DNA of 64,000 nucleotides, from contig NZ_CM001373.1 in the NCBI RefSeq assembly GCF_000236165.1, forward strand, positions 2,029,893 to 2,093,892. The letters are read 5' to 3'. Of this stretch, positions 38,208 to 48,116 are shown in pieces. A model generated the notes under the pieces. That model saw only the letters and a list, made by a program, of their open reading frames with translations, did no database searches and was not told where the DNA came from. Made by a program: the position numbers and the translations under genes. Every line of letters starts with the position of its first letter. Positions within the stretch are counted from its first letter, which is position 1. The DNA comes from Fluoribacter dumoffii NY 23. Lineage in GTDB: Bacteria > Pseudomonadota > Gammaproteobacteria > Legionellales > Legionellaceae.

Positions 38208-39515
38208 ATGAATCATAAAGTAGGTTTTGTAAGCCTGGGTTGTCCCAAAGCTTTGGTTGATTCCGAACGCATTATCACTCAATTGCGTGCGCAGGGATAT
38301 GAGCTGGTATCGAGTTATCAAGATGCAGGTGTTGTAGTGATCAATACCTGTGGATTTATTGATAGCGCTGTCAAAGAATCATTGGATACTATTAAAGAAG
38401 CAATGGCAGAAAATGGACGGGTTATTGTCACTGGTTGTCTTGGAGCCAAAGCCGAAATAATCAAGGAAGCCTGCCCCGATGTCTTGCATATCAGCGGGGC
38501 GCATGCCTATGAAGAGGTGGTTAATGCAGTCCATCAACATCTGCCCCCACCTGCTGATCCGTTTACCCAACTCATTCCTCCCCAGGGTATTAAATTAACG
38601 CCACGTCATTATGCGTACTTGAAAATATCCGAGGGATGCAATCAAAAATGCACGTTTTGCATTATCCCGACCATGCGCGGCAAACTGCAAAGTTACCCCA
38701 TGACGCAAGTTTTGACTGAAGCCCAAAAATTAAAAGATGCGGGAGTTAATGAAATCCTGGTAATTTCCCAGGATACAAGCGCCTATGGTGTAGATACACG
38801 CTATCAACCCATAACCTGGAAGGGAAAAACTGTTGATACCCGGTTTTATAATTTATGTGAACAATTAGGAGAGTTGGGCATCTGGATCCGCCTGCATTAT
38901 GTCTACCCTTACCCCCATGTGGACGAGATTATTCCTTTAATGCGAGATGGTCTGATTCTTCCGTATTTGGATATTCCCTTACAACATGCCAATACGCGCA
39001 TACTTAAATCAATGAAACGCCCGGCAAGCAGTGAAAATACGTTGTTGCGTATTGCTTCCTGGCGCGAAATCTGTCCGGATATCACCTTACGTTCAACCTT
39101 TATTGTGGGATTCCCGGGAGAAACAGAAGAAGAATTTGAGGAATTGCTGGATTTTCTCGAAGAAGCTCAGCTGGATCGCGTAGGTTGTTTCAAGTACTCT
39201 CCCGTTGAGGGCGCTAAAGCGAATGAATTGAGCAACCCGGTGCCTGAAGAAATTAAAGAGGAGCGTTACCATCGGTTTATGCAATTACAAGCAGAAATTA
39301 GCCGCAATAAACTTGAGAATAAAATTGGCAGCACGCAAACGGTATTAATTGATGAAGTCACTCCTGAGCACATCATTGCCCGAAGCCAAAGTGATGCCCC
39401 GGAAATCGATGGGCTTGTTATCCTGCCCCCGACACCGGAAGTTAAAGTGGGATCTTTTGCAGAAGTCCTAATCACAGACAGTGATGATTATGACCTGTAT
39501 GCTGAATTCAAATAA
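38208..39515 (+). CDS. rimO: Ribosomal protein S12 methylthiotransferase
   Basis: RimO is a radical SAM enzyme with two iron-sulfur clusters that methylthiolates an aspartate of ribosomal protein S12. The 435 residues have the MTTase N-terminal domain ([36 protein letters not shown]), the radical SAM motif [14 protein letters not shown] and a C-terminal TRAM domain. The gene is complete and of standard length. Confidence 0.96.
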   Translation: MNHKVGFVSLGCPKALVDSERIITQLRAQGYELVSSYQDAGVVVINTCGFIDSAVKESLDTIKEAMAENGRVIVTGCLGAKAEIIKEACPDVLHISGAHAYEEVVNAVHQHLPPPADPFTQLIPPQGIKLTPRHYAYLKISEGCNQKCTFCIIPTMRGKLQSYPMTQVLTEAQKLKDAGVNEILVISQDTSAYGVDTRYQPITWKGKTVDTRFYNLCEQLGELGIWIRLHYVYPYPHVDEIIPLMRDGLILPYLDIPLQHANTRILKSMKRPASSENTLLRIASWREICPDITLRSTFIVGFPGETEEEFEELLDFLEEAQLDRVGCFKYSPVEGAKANELSNPVPEEIKEERYHRFMQLQAEISRNKLENKIGSTQTVLIDEVTPEHIIARSQSDAPEIDGLVILPPTPEVKVGSFAEVLITDSDDYDLYAEFK

Positions 39516-39657
39516 TCAGTAGGGGTGGGAAGCACGGTGGAATTCCATTTCCAAGAGGGGTGCTTCACTACCCTGCCTCCGGCTCAAAAAAACCTTGTTT
39601 ATGCCAGCGCAGGCAAGCCTTTCACACACCGAGGATAAAGTTGCTTTTTTCCCCTAG

Positions 39658-42408
39658 TTACTTAGCCTGATTAAAAATCTCTCTACATACATCCAGGATC
39701 TTATCGTGCAAGTTGAGGAGGCTCAAAATGCCAGGGCGAAGGATACTCTGATGCAACAACTGATGGTGCTTCTTGTAGGCTTTCTTTAAAAAGCTGTACT
39801 GCTTTTTATTTAAAATACCGGCTAAAAACAGATGGTGCAGTTGACTTAAGGTATTTGTATAACGCGCTAAAGAAGACTCGCCAGAATGAAGGATTAAGTA
39901 CTGGACCAAAAATTCCAGATCCAATAAACCGCCAGATACAGGATTCCTGTCCTGATGTTGTTCCATTTTGGTTCTCATCGCCAGGACCTCTTGTAACAGC
40001 GTAGGCTTATCCCGATTCGATAACAACACTGATTTTTTCAATTGTAAAAAAGTATGTTTAATCCGGGTATTCCCTGTCAGAATACGTGCTTTTAATAAAG
40101 CCTGATGCTCCCACGTCCATGCTTGATTTTTCTGGTATTCTACAAAAGCATCGACATGACTCACCAGCAATCCCGCAGCCCCGGAAGGTCTAAGGCGTGT
40201 ATCGACCGTATATAAGACCCCGGACTGGGAGCGAGTGGTCAACATATGCAAAATCTTTTGCGTTAAGCGGGTAATCAATGCTTCTTCAGACATCTGTGCT
40301 GAATGCAAAAAGACTAAATCCAAATCAGAAGCATAATTCATTTCACGACTGCCTAATTTTCCATAAGCAATGATGGCAAATTGTGATTTTGTTTGCTCCA
40401 TTTCCGGGTAGCGCGCCTGCAGCTGCTCGCTGGCAATTAGTAAAAGCTGGCTCACAATGACTTGGGCTACATCCGATAAAAAACGTCCGATGCGCACCGC
40501 ATCACTCAAACCATAAAGCTCTGCCCGTGCAGCCATTAACCAATTAGTGAGCTTAAATTGCCGCAAAATCTCTTCCTGGAGTTCAATATCCTGATGATGG
40601 GCTAATTTTTCCCCTAATTGCTCTTGTAATTGATGCACCGATTGCGGCCGCCATTCTTCTCCTTGATCCAGCAATACCTCTAACAAAAAAGGTTGATTCA
40701 CCAATAAGGAAGTAATAAACGGGCTTTGGGCAAACCAAAACAACAACTCCGTTAACACTTGCGGATTTTCGGTCAGCAACGCCAGATAGGCACTACGGCC
40801 TACTATATTTTCCAATAAATGCATTACTTGCAATAAGACTTCATCTGTTTTTTCAACATGGGTGAGTTCCGCAAGCAACATGACCATGAAACGGTCCAAA
40901 CGCATGCGTGCTCCTTGCGTCAGGCGCCGGCAACGGGGACTGTGGCGAAAAGAATGAATCATCTGATAACAATGAGAGGCATTAGCAAAACCTAAACTGG
41001 TAAGCAAATTAACTGCCATACTGGTTTCGACATGTCCTTGCCAAAGGCTCGCTAATTGATTCGTCAATAGCCGTTTCTCATCTTCGTAATCTTTGACTTT
41101 ACCCAACACCGAATGAAAGGCATAACTTACAATGCGTTGATATTGATGTAATTTATTGAGCAGCTCCTCCCAGGAATGATATCCCATAGCCAGGGTAATT
41201 TGGGTTTGTTTGGTCACATCTTCTGGCAAGGAGTGGGTCTGCTGATCATTTAAACTTTGAAGTGCGTTTTCGAGTTTGCGCAAGAAGAGATATGCCTGGG
41301 ATAAGGCATCAGTATGGGGTAATAATTTTTCCCGCTTTAAGACACTAAGTGCAAATAAAGCATTTTGCACTTGCAATTGCGGTAAACGGCCGCCACGGAT
41401 TAATTGAAAATTTTGAATGACAAACTCAACTTCCCTGATGCCGCCTTTGCCACGCTTTATATCATCCAATCGCGGGTTTAATTGCACTTCACGTTCAATC
41501 ATCGCTTTCATACTGCGTAACGATTCAATCACGCTAAAATCTACGTACCGCCTGTAGACAAAAGGAACAATTAGGCGTTCGAACCAGGGTTGCACGGCAT
41601 CGGCCGATTCAGCAATTATCCGTGCTTTGACCATGGCATAGCGTTCCCAATCACGCCCTTGTTCCTGATAATAAGTTTCCATTGCCGCCAGGCTGGAAAC
41701 CAAAGGCCCACTGTCTCCGTTAGGACGTAACCTTAAATCTACGCGGAATGCAAAGCCTTCCGCGGTTACATTTTGCAAGGTCTGGACCAGTTGCTGCACC
41801 AATCGACTAAAATAGTGCTGATTATCGATGCGCTCCTCACCATCAGTTTCCCCAACGGCAGTATAGGCAAAAATGAGATCTACATCCGAAGAATAATTCA
41901 ACTCCCTGCCGCCTAATTTACCCATTGCCAGGGTTAGTAATTCCACTTCATTGCCCTCTTCATCACGTGGAATCCCGTAATGTTGTGATAAACTCTGTTG
42001 GCAATATCTAATCGCATGCAAAATAAGCGCATCAGCACAATCAGACCATGTACGCATCACTTGTGCTGTAGTGGCAATACCTGCTAGTTCCAGAAGCAGT
42101 AACCGCAAAAAATGTCGATGGCGAAACTGTCTTAATGCCCGAAAATAGGCGGGCTGAGGCAAGTCAAATGCAACCTTCTGCAAGCCTTGGAAATAATCTT
42201 CGCGAGACAACAAGGACTGGCATTCATCTTCCATGAGCAAGACTTTTAACAGCTGAATCTGTCTGCATGCATAATCACTGACGAGCAGTAATTTACTCGC
42301 CTTGTCCAGCAAGGGATGCTGCAAATCCGATAGATGTTTTTCAATGAACCAGGCTTTTGATTCCAATAATTTAGGGATTTCCATTTGCATAAATTTTCTA
42401 TTTTTCAT
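39658..42408 (-). CDS. glnE: Bifunctional glutamine synthetase adenylyltransferase/deadenylase
   Basis: GlnE adds and removes AMP on glutamine synthetase in response to PII. Two nucleotidyltransferase domains are visible: GGRELNYSSDVDLIF in the N-terminal half and GSREMNYASDLDLVFLH in the C-terminal half. Supporting stretches are GIREVEFVIQNFQ and GGLLDLEFLVQYL. From this ATG it has 916 residues, slightly under the usual 940-950. No start has a good ribosome site: the TTG at 42420 and the ATG at 42390 are alternatives. It is divergent from the binding-protein gene. Confidence 0.95.
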   Translation of the reverse strand: MKNRKFMQMEIPKLLESKAWFIEKHLSDLQHPLLDKASKLLLVSDYACRQIQLLKVLLMEDECQSLLSREDYFQGLQKVAFDLPQPAYFRALRQFRHRHFLRLLLLELAGIATTAQVMRTWSDCADALILHAIRYCQQSLSQHYGIPRDEEGNEVELLTLAMGKLGGRELNYSSDVDLIFAYTAVGETDGEERIDNQHYFSRLVQQLVQTLQNVTAEGFAFRVDLRLRPNGDSGPLVSSLAAMETYYQEQGRDWERYAMVKARIIAESADAVQPWFERLIVPFVYRRYVDFSVIESLRSMKAMIEREVQLNPRLDDIKRGKGGIREVEFVIQNFQLIRGGRLPQLQVQNALFALSVLKREKLLPHTDALSQAYLFLRKLENALQSLNDQQTHSLPEDVTKQTQITLAMGYHSWEELLNKLHQYQRIVSYAFHSVLGKVKDYEDEKRLLTNQLASLWQGHVETSMAVNLLTSLGFANASHCYQMIHSFRHSPRCRRLTQGARMRLDRFMVMLLAELTHVEKTDEVLLQVMHLLENIVGRSAYLALLTENPQVLTELLFWFAQSPFITSLLVNQPFLLEVLLDQGEEWRPQSVHQLQEQLGEKLAHHQDIELQEEILRQFKLTNWLMAARAELYGLSDAVRIGRFLSDVAQVIVSQLLLIASEQLQARYPEMEQTKSQFAIIAYGKLGSREMNYASDLDLVFLHSAQMSEEALITRLTQKILHMLTTRSQSGVLYTVDTRLRPSGAAGLLVSHVDAFVEYQKNQAWTWEHQALLKARILTGNTRIKHTFLQLKKSVLLSNRDKPTLLQEVLAMRTKMEQHQDRNPVSGGLLDLEFLVQYLILHSGESSLARYTNTLSQLHHLFLAGILNKKQYSFLKKAYKKHHQLLHQSILRPGILSLLNLHDKILDVCREIFNQAK

Positions 42409-42466
42409 TCCCAAAATCAATACTCTCGCTATAATCTATAAAAATCAACCACATTTATAGTGCAAA

Positions 42467-43204
42467 ATGATCCGATTAATTTTACTGGTATTTCTTGGTT
42501 ACGCCACTTCGGTATCTGCTCAGGGCGAACCTCTCAATGTAGGGATTGAAAGCTTTGATCCCCCCTTTGTCATGCAAAGTACCCAAAATGATGCTTACGG
42601 CTTTGATGTGGATATGATGAATAATTTATGCAAAATCATGAATAGAACCTGTGTTTTTCATGTGATGCGTTTTGATAAACTCATTGATGCCGTCGCGACC
42701 AATAAATTAGATGTGGCGGTCAGTTCGATCACGATTACTACGGAACGGGCAAAAATAGTAAATTTCAGCTTACCCTATTTACTCAGTTATTCCCGTTTTT
42801 TAGAAAGGCAGACTAATAAAAAAGAAAATTTTAGCCTCGATTTGCTAAACAGCAAAAAAATAGGGCTGGAGACAGGTACCGTATTTTCTGAACAACTTAA
42901 AGAAATGGGAGTTAAAAATCCCAATATTAAAGAGTATGCCAGCATTGAGGATCAGCTCTCGGCCTTAAGCAGAGGAGACGTAGATATTATCCTCCTGGAT
43001 AATGCAACCGCCATTTATTGGGCCTCAAATTCTTCAGACACATTTAAATTAATAGGACCGCCTTACATGTATGGGTACGGTTACGGAATAGTAATCACTC
43101 CAGCGAATTCAGACTTGTTAACCCGACTCAATGAGGCATTGGTTCAATTTCAAAATTCAGATGTTTACAAACAAAATTATAACAAGTACTTGCTGGAATT
43201 TTAA
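42467..43204 (+). CDS. Periplasmic amino-acid binding protein (ABC type)
   Basis: The 245-residue protein has a signal peptide (IRLILLVFLGYATSVSAQG). It fits the SBP family 3 pattern: LNVGIESFDPPFVM, YGFDVDMMNNLC, DVAVSSITITTERAKIVNFSLPY and the C-terminal DVYKQNYNKYL. It should bind a polar amino acid. No permease or ATPase gene adjoins it, so its partners are elsewhere or it acts as a sensor. A TATAAT lies in the short divergent gap with glnE. Confidence 0.85.
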   Translation: MIRLILLVFLGYATSVSAQGEPLNVGIESFDPPFVMQSTQNDAYGFDVDMMNNLCKIMNRTCVFHVMRFDKLIDAVATNKLDVAVSSITITTERAKIVNFSLPYLLSYSRFLERQTNKKENFSLDLLNSKKIGLETGTVFSEQLKEMGVKNPNIKEYASIEDQLSALSRGDVDIILLDNATAIYWASNSSDTFKLIGPPYMYGYGYGIVITPANSDLLTRLNEALVQFQNSDVYKQNYNKYLLEF

Positions 43205-43287
43205 AGCGCCTGGCGGGTTAATCTGCCAGATGACTCCCATTCCTAACGGCCTGGCAAGTCTTGGGTTTTGCTGCATCTAGGGAGAGA

Positions 43288-43554
43288 TTAATGTAATGTT
43301 TGTCCCTGGGTCAGACAACGGGTGATGACTTGTCGGGTTACAAAATCCCCCTGACTCACCCCATAAATGGAATTAAAATGCTTTGCTAAAATGACCACCC
43401 AACCCGATAATTGGAAGCTCATTTTCTTTTCAGCTTGATTCACTACGATTTCAAAAAGACCTAAGGTATCACTTTCACGATCACTGGCATATTCCTCCAT
43501 AATCACGCGGGCAGCTTGTAAATCTTTATCTCTGGTAGGCCAGTTCTGACTCAT
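43288..43554 (-). CDS. Small conserved-looking hypothetical protein
   Basis: The ATG at 43554 preceded by GGAGGA gives 88 residues. The protein is soluble with a mixed helix-strand pattern (DLQAARVIMEEYASDRES, then FQLSGWVVILAKHFNSIYG). I do not recognise a family. Confidence 0.65.
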   Translation of the reverse strand: MSQNWPTRDKDLQAARVIMEEYASDRESDTLGLFEIVVNQAEKKMSFQLSGWVVILAKHFNSIYGVSQGDFVTRQVITRCLTQGQTLH

Positions 43555-43809
43555 ATTATCCTCCCTAAAAAGCATGATTAGGTCTCTGTAATTTCGCTAT
43601 CATATTGAGATAATTTTTAAATTACAAGAGTAGAAATGGAAAGGTATTATCGCATTTTTTGACCAAATTTTCAAGATTTGAAGCACGAGGAGAAATGCAG
43701 CTATGGGCTGTCAGATCCTTCAAAATGCTTACAATCCTCTTAACATCATGGAATGTTTTTTCAAGACAGCATATGATATACCTATACCTCCAATTTAAAA
43801 TTAAAGTTT

Positions 43810-44478
43810 ATGACTTATCATATTTTACCCTCAATCTTGTCTGCGGATCTCACATGTCTCGGTGCTGAAGTAGAGGCGGTTATGAATGCCGGGGCTGATT
43901 TTATCCATTTTGATGTTATGGATAATCATTATGTTCCTAATCTTACCTTTGGTCCTGCCTTTTGTGAGGCTTTGCGCAAACGTTTCCCTAGCTACCCTAT
44001 CGATGTTCATCTCATGGTCGAACCTGTGGATGCCATGATTGAAGCTTTTGCTAAAGCCGGCGCAAAGCGAATTAGTATCCACCCCGATGCGACCATCCAT
44101 GTGGATCGCAGCTTGAAACTTATTAAAGATTTGGGATGTGAGGCAGGTCTTGTACTTAATCCGGCAACGCCCGTTGAGGTGTTGACCTGGTGTGCCCATA
44201 AACTCGATTTTATCCTGGTCATGACGGTAAATCCGGGCTTTGGGGGCCAAAAAATGATCCCTGAAATTATCGATAAAATACCCCAAATCCGTGCACTCTA
44301 TCCCCATATTGACCTTTGTGTCGATGGGGGGGTAACTATAGATAATATTGCTGCTTTAGCCAGGGCAGGAGCAAACCAGTTTGTAGCCGGTGCGGCTGTA
44401 TTCAACAGTAGTAATTACAAGGAAACAATTGATTCAATGCGAAAACAACTAGGATCTGTTGCCCATTCACAAGATTGA
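43810..44478 (+). CDS. rpe: Ribulose-phosphate 3-epimerase
   Basis: The TIM-barrel enzyme of 222 residues interconverts ribulose 5-phosphate and xylulose 5-phosphate. Motifs are ILPSILSADLTCLG, FIHFDVMDNHYVPNLTFGP, IDVHLMVEPVD, VMTVNPGFGGQKMIP and VDGGVTIDNI, which include the metal and phosphate ligands. It is monocistronic as far as can be seen. Confidence 0.97.
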   Translation: MTYHILPSILSADLTCLGAEVEAVMNAGADFIHFDVMDNHYVPNLTFGPAFCEALRKRFPSYPIDVHLMVEPVDAMIEAFAKAGAKRISIHPDATIHVDRSLKLIKDLGCEAGLVLNPATPVEVLTWCAHKLDFILVMTVNPGFGGQKMIPEIIDKIPQIRALYPHIDLCVDGGVTIDNIAALARAGANQFVAGAAVFNSSNYKETIDSMRKQLGSVAHSQD

Positions 44479-44542
44479 ACTAAAATGACGCCATTTTAGA
44501 GCAACGGAATAAAAATTAAACAGATTTTTAATTAGAAAGCTT

Positions 44543-46327
44543 ATGAAAAAAATTATTTTGTGTTTAGGCTTGTTGATCAGTTCTCAGGTTTGCCTTGCTC
44601 TCTCAGGCCAGGCTTACATGGATCGTTTTAATACTTATTTGTCTTATAGTCAAAATCTTCCTTCGCATACACCCAATGCTGAATTTCTCGATTTTATTGC
44701 CGGAACGACACCATTATCTACAAAATTAAGGGAAAAATGGTTGTATGAATTAGCTAAAAACAAAAACTGGGTAAGTTTTAGCCAATATTATCAGCCGTCT
44801 AATGATTTAAACCTTGTTTGTTACGAGCAGATAGCAAATTACAATACAGGCAAACAGGAAGAGGCTTTAAAAGCCTCCATTCCCCTATGGTTAAGTGGGG
44901 ATTCGAGACCTCCCTCCTGTGACAGTTTATTTACTTTGCTTTTAAAAGATAATAACTTTGATCAAAACTTAATTACCCAACGATTAGCCCTTGCCCTAGA
45001 ACGACGTAACATCCAGTTAGCGCGTTATCTGTTAAAGCAGTACAACATACCCCACACAGCTGAGTTAAATGTCTTAAACTCCATCTATCAAAATCCGGCA
45101 AATATAACCATGCTAAATCCCGGCGGATTAAATAGTGACATCTATCTTTATGGCCTTAAACGTATGGTCTCCATCAATATGAATAAAGCCCTGGCATTAT
45201 GGCAACAAAGTAAAACTCAAAAAATGCTTAATTCGGGGCAACAGCAATCTTTTCTGGCCCATGTTGCCCTTTATAAAGCCATGCGCAACCATGAAGATGC
45301 GCTGGAGTGGTTCGCTAAAGTAAAACCTCAATATTACAATGATGTGTTACTGGACTGGCAAATCCGTTTTGCCTTAAAACGAAAAGACTGGGCTCAAGTC
45401 ACTGGATTGATTAACGATTCTAAGCATAAGGACGAACCGTGTTGGCAATATTGGTTGGCACGCTCTTTGGAAGAACAAGGAAAAATAACAGAGGCAAAAG
45501 CGCTTTATGAACCTTTAGCAAGAAACAGACAGTATTATGGATTTCTTGCCAGCCTTCGCCTCAATAAAAAACCAAGTTTTACTAATGAAGCACCCACAAC
45601 AAACCTTGAGGTATTAAAACCTTATCAGACATTTATTGATCAAATCCAAACCCTCTACATGAGCAAGCAAACCCTGCAAGCATCGCGTTTACTCAATGAT
45701 TTTATTAGTGAACTACCTAAAGATGAGGCAAGCGCGCTGGTGTATTGGATCGATCAAAAATTACAATGGCATGGCAAATCGGTATACTTAAGTAATAATG
45801 AGACGCTAAATAACCAGCTGTCGCTACGCTTCCCTTTGGCATATAAAGACAGTATTTCAATGTACTCAAAAAGATATGCTGTGGCTCCGGAATTTATTTA
45901 TGCAATCATTCGTCAGGAAAGTGGTTTCAGGGATGATGCAACCTCTTCAGTAGGCGCACGGGGTTTAATGCAAGTTATGCCTTATACTGCCCGTGTTGTC
46001 TCCAAAGCAGATAAGATTCCCTATACCGATCAAAACCAATTATTTCTCTCGCAAAAGAACATCAATATCGGCGTAGCCTATTTAAAACAACTTGCTAAAC
46101 GCTTTGGCAACCACCCCATACTTATTGCGGCTGCATACAATGCGGGGCCTAAGCAAGTAGTTTATTGGCTTAGGAGCCACCCACCCAAAGAAATTGATGT
46201 CTGGATAGAAACCTTGCCTTGGCAAGAAACGCGTAATTATCTCAAAAACATCATGGCATTTTATGTTGTTTACCAATATCGCCTTGGTCAAAAACCTAAT
46301 CTGGGGAGTTTTCTGGAACCATTATGA
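44543..46327 (+). CDS. slt: Soluble lytic murein transglycosylase
   Basis: The 594-residue periplasmic enzyme has a signal peptide (IILCLGLLISSQVCLA), a long helical U-domain, and a C-terminal catalytic domain with FIYAIIRQESGFRDDATSSVG (catalytic Glu in RQES), ARGLMQVMP and AAYNAGPKQV. It cleaves peptidoglycan glycan strands to 1,6-anhydro products. The arrangement is that of E. coli Slt70. Confidence 0.95.
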   Translation: MKKIILCLGLLISSQVCLALSGQAYMDRFNTYLSYSQNLPSHTPNAEFLDFIAGTTPLSTKLREKWLYELAKNKNWVSFSQYYQPSNDLNLVCYEQIANYNTGKQEEALKASIPLWLSGDSRPPSCDSLFTLLLKDNNFDQNLITQRLALALERRNIQLARYLLKQYNIPHTAELNVLNSIYQNPANITMLNPGGLNSDIYLYGLKRMVSINMNKALALWQQSKTQKMLNSGQQQSFLAHVALYKAMRNHEDALEWFAKVKPQYYNDVLLDWQIRFALKRKDWAQVTGLINDSKHKDEPCWQYWLARSLEEQGKITEAKALYEPLARNRQYYGFLASLRLNKKPSFTNEAPTTNLEVLKPYQTFIDQIQTLYMSKQTLQASRLLNDFISELPKDEASALVYWIDQKLQWHGKSVYLSNNETLNNQLSLRFPLAYKDSISMYSKRYAVAPEFIYAIIRQESGFRDDATSSVGARGLMQVMPYTARVVSKADKIPYTDQNQLFLSQKNINIGVAYLKQLAKRFGNHPILIAAAYNAGPKQVVYWLRSHPPKEIDVWIETLPWQETRNYLKNIMAFYVVYQYRLGQKPNLGSFLEPL

Positions 46328-46360
46328 CCTATCTGCCCCTACTCTTTGATCGGGATGAAA

Positions 46361-46393
46361 GTGAAAAACCTGCAAAATCTCCGGGTTTTTCAC
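46361..46393 (+). terminator. Terminator-like hairpin after slt
   Basis: GTGAAAAACC (46361-46370) and GGTTTTTCAC (46384-46393) form a perfect 10-bp stem with a 13-base loop, 34 bases after the slt stop. The T-run is inside the stem. Confidence 0.55.
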
Positions 46394-46525
46394 GTGCCGT
46401 TTAAAAAGCCCTCGTGTTCAACAAACCCTAAACTTTGATCAATTGTATATCAATTTGTTCTATAATTAAACAAATACAGACAAACTAGCAAGCCTCTTAA
46501 TTTAGTGGCTGCCTAAGGTCGATTT

Positions 46526-46843
46526 ATGTTAAAAGCCATTTGTTCTATTGGTCTTTTGGAAATGATGCTTGTTTTAACTGGATGTGCTCCCACTGCCTAT
46601 GTGGTGGGTACGGTGAATCAACCAATCAAATACACTTATGCTCCTGGATTCAATCCACCGCAAGCCGCTTATCCCGATGTGCCTGTGGATGCGAACACCT
46701 CAATTGATACACCCGCGATTGTTCAACAAGAGAATGCTATTAATGAAATGAATGATACTATGGCTATTGTGCAACAGCAAAATCAGGCCGCTCAACAACA
46801 AGCTATCGAACAACAACTCAATGCAATGACCCTACTTCATTGA
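46526..46843 (+). CDS. Small Gln-rich lipoprotein
   Basis: The 105-residue protein has a lipoprotein signal ending LVLTGC (Cys20). The mature part is proline-rich (YAPGFNPPQAAYPDVPVD) and then a Gln-rich helix (IVQQQNQAAQQQAIEQQLN). A TATAAT lies at 46461 and the ribosome site AAGG precedes ATG. No family recognised; an outer membrane lipoprotein is likely. Confidence 0.75.
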   Translation: MLKAICSIGLLEMMLVLTGCAPTAYVVGTVNQPIKYTYAPGFNPPQAAYPDVPVDANTSIDTPAIVQQENAINEMNDTMAIVQQQNQAAQQQAIEQQLNAMTLLH

Positions 46844-46885
46844 AAAACAGGGCCATGTTTTGAATAATTAAAAAAGGAATGGAGT

Positions 46886-46917
46886 AAAAGGGAAAGCAAG
46901 CAGTTATGCTGCTTGCT
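46886..46917 (-). terminator. Terminator of the helical-repeat paralogue pair
   Basis: On the minus strand AGCAAGCAG and CTGCTTGCT (46917-46895) form a perfect 9-bp stem with a five-base loop, two bases past the stop, followed by the T-rich TTCCCTTTTAC. Confidence 0.75.
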
Positions 46918-46919
46918 GA

Positions 46920-48041
46920 TTAAGCATTAAGCCTCGTGCGTGATACCTGCTCTTCACAAATAAGATGATTAGCGAGAATTGAACGAAAAGCGAGGACATC
47001 TGCGACAGGTAACGGGCTATTGATCATTATCTCCAACATGCGTTCCAGCTCATCCTTGTTGAACGTGGCAATCATCGGAAGTTGACCTAAAGATTCAATA
47101 ATATCTGCCCGACTTAATAGGTCATTGTGCGCACAGATTTTTTGATAATTTTTCTCAGTTAACAAATCTGCTATTTGTAAAAGCCTCATAAAATGAAAAG
47201 CCCCAACCCCTAATTTGCTTACTTTCACCAAACTGCCAAAATCATGATGATCAATAAGTGATGCGTTATTCAGTAAAATAATATTTTTAGCAAATACATT
47301 GGCATTTTGAGGATTTTGTTCAAGCAACTCAAAGTAGTTGGATAAGAGCAGATTCTCTGCAGCAAGTTTTCGAGCTCCCTCGGCAATTTTTTCAATATAT
47401 TTTTCTTGTCTTAAAAGGATGTCTACTATTGCGGGATAATAAATATTTTTTTCCAATATTAAACCAAGCAAATCAAGAATCGTCTTCAATTGATAGCCTG
47501 CAACGGGGGTCGCGGTGAGCTTGTCCACCAGGATCGAAGTATCAAAGGCACATTCCTGAAGGTTAATTAATAACTGGGATAGTTCTAGTGCATGTTGTGG
47601 ATAAGAAAATAGTAATTCCAAGGTAGGTAAATCAAGTAAATCCGCCATCTTCAAATTATTTATGCTTTGCCCTACTACAGAATCAAATTGGGCAGCCTTA
47701 AATATAAGTTCTATTGGAAGAGATTTGGGATCCATATCAATTTGTTTCATTATGCCTAACAAATTAACTACCATACCCGTTTTCGAAATATCTTTTTTTA
47801 TAAGTTCTTCAAGATTATCACTCACCTCGATTTCAAATTCTTTCAAGACTCTGAACAAGGAAAGCAAACGATTACCATAATCAGGATAATCGCGAATAAG
47901 AGCTACGATTCGTGGATTATCAGATAAACTTGATTTTCTCAAACGTTCAAGAAGGTTAGCGTTGATAGTAGAAGGAAAAGAAGCTCCAGCCTTTAAATTC
48001 ACTATCATTACATTCGTACTGTCATCGATTGTTCCACCCAT
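46920..48041 (-). CDS. Helical-repeat protein, paralogue of the adjacent gene
   Basis: The 373-residue protein is almost wholly helical, with no signal peptide or membrane segment. It aligns along most of its length with the product of 48117-49172. Shared stretches include VSKLGVGAFHF, NPQNANV/NPKNANV, SLIDH/SLIDY and the pattern ENLLLSNYF/ENIITSAYF. Leu-rich units about 35-40 residues apart suggest an ARM/HEAT-like solenoid. AAGGA precedes the ATG. The family is not recognised. Its place between housekeeping genes and a PmrA-boxed helicase gene, and the recent tandem duplication, suggest a translocated effector. Confidence 0.75.
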   Translation of the reverse strand: MGGTIDDSTNVMIVNLKAGASFPSTINANLLERLRKSSLSDNPRIVALIRDYPDYGNRLLSLFRVLKEFEIEVSDNLEELIKKDISKTGMVVNLLGIMKQIDMDPKSLPIELIFKAAQFDSVVGQSINNLKMADLLDLPTLELLFSYPQHALELSQLLINLQECAFDTSILVDKLTATPVAGYQLKTILDLLGLILEKNIYYPAIVDILLRQEKYIEKIAEGARKLAAENLLLSNYFELLEQNPQNANVFAKNIILLNNASLIDHHDFGSLVKVSKLGVGAFHFMRLLQIADLLTEKNYQKICAHNDLLSRADIIESLGQLPMIATFNKDELERMLEIMINSPLPVADVLAFRSILANHLICEEQVSRTRLNA

Positions 48042-48116
48042 GCAATTGTCCTTAAATTAATCTCTAAGCGCAAAATATATCATATTTGCTCGTCTTAAAG
48101 CAATTTTTCTGATTTT

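Noticed and set aside
43659..43868. Open frame of 69 codons before rpe
   Set aside because: No ribosome site, no recognisable protein pattern, and it overlaps the rpe start in another frame.
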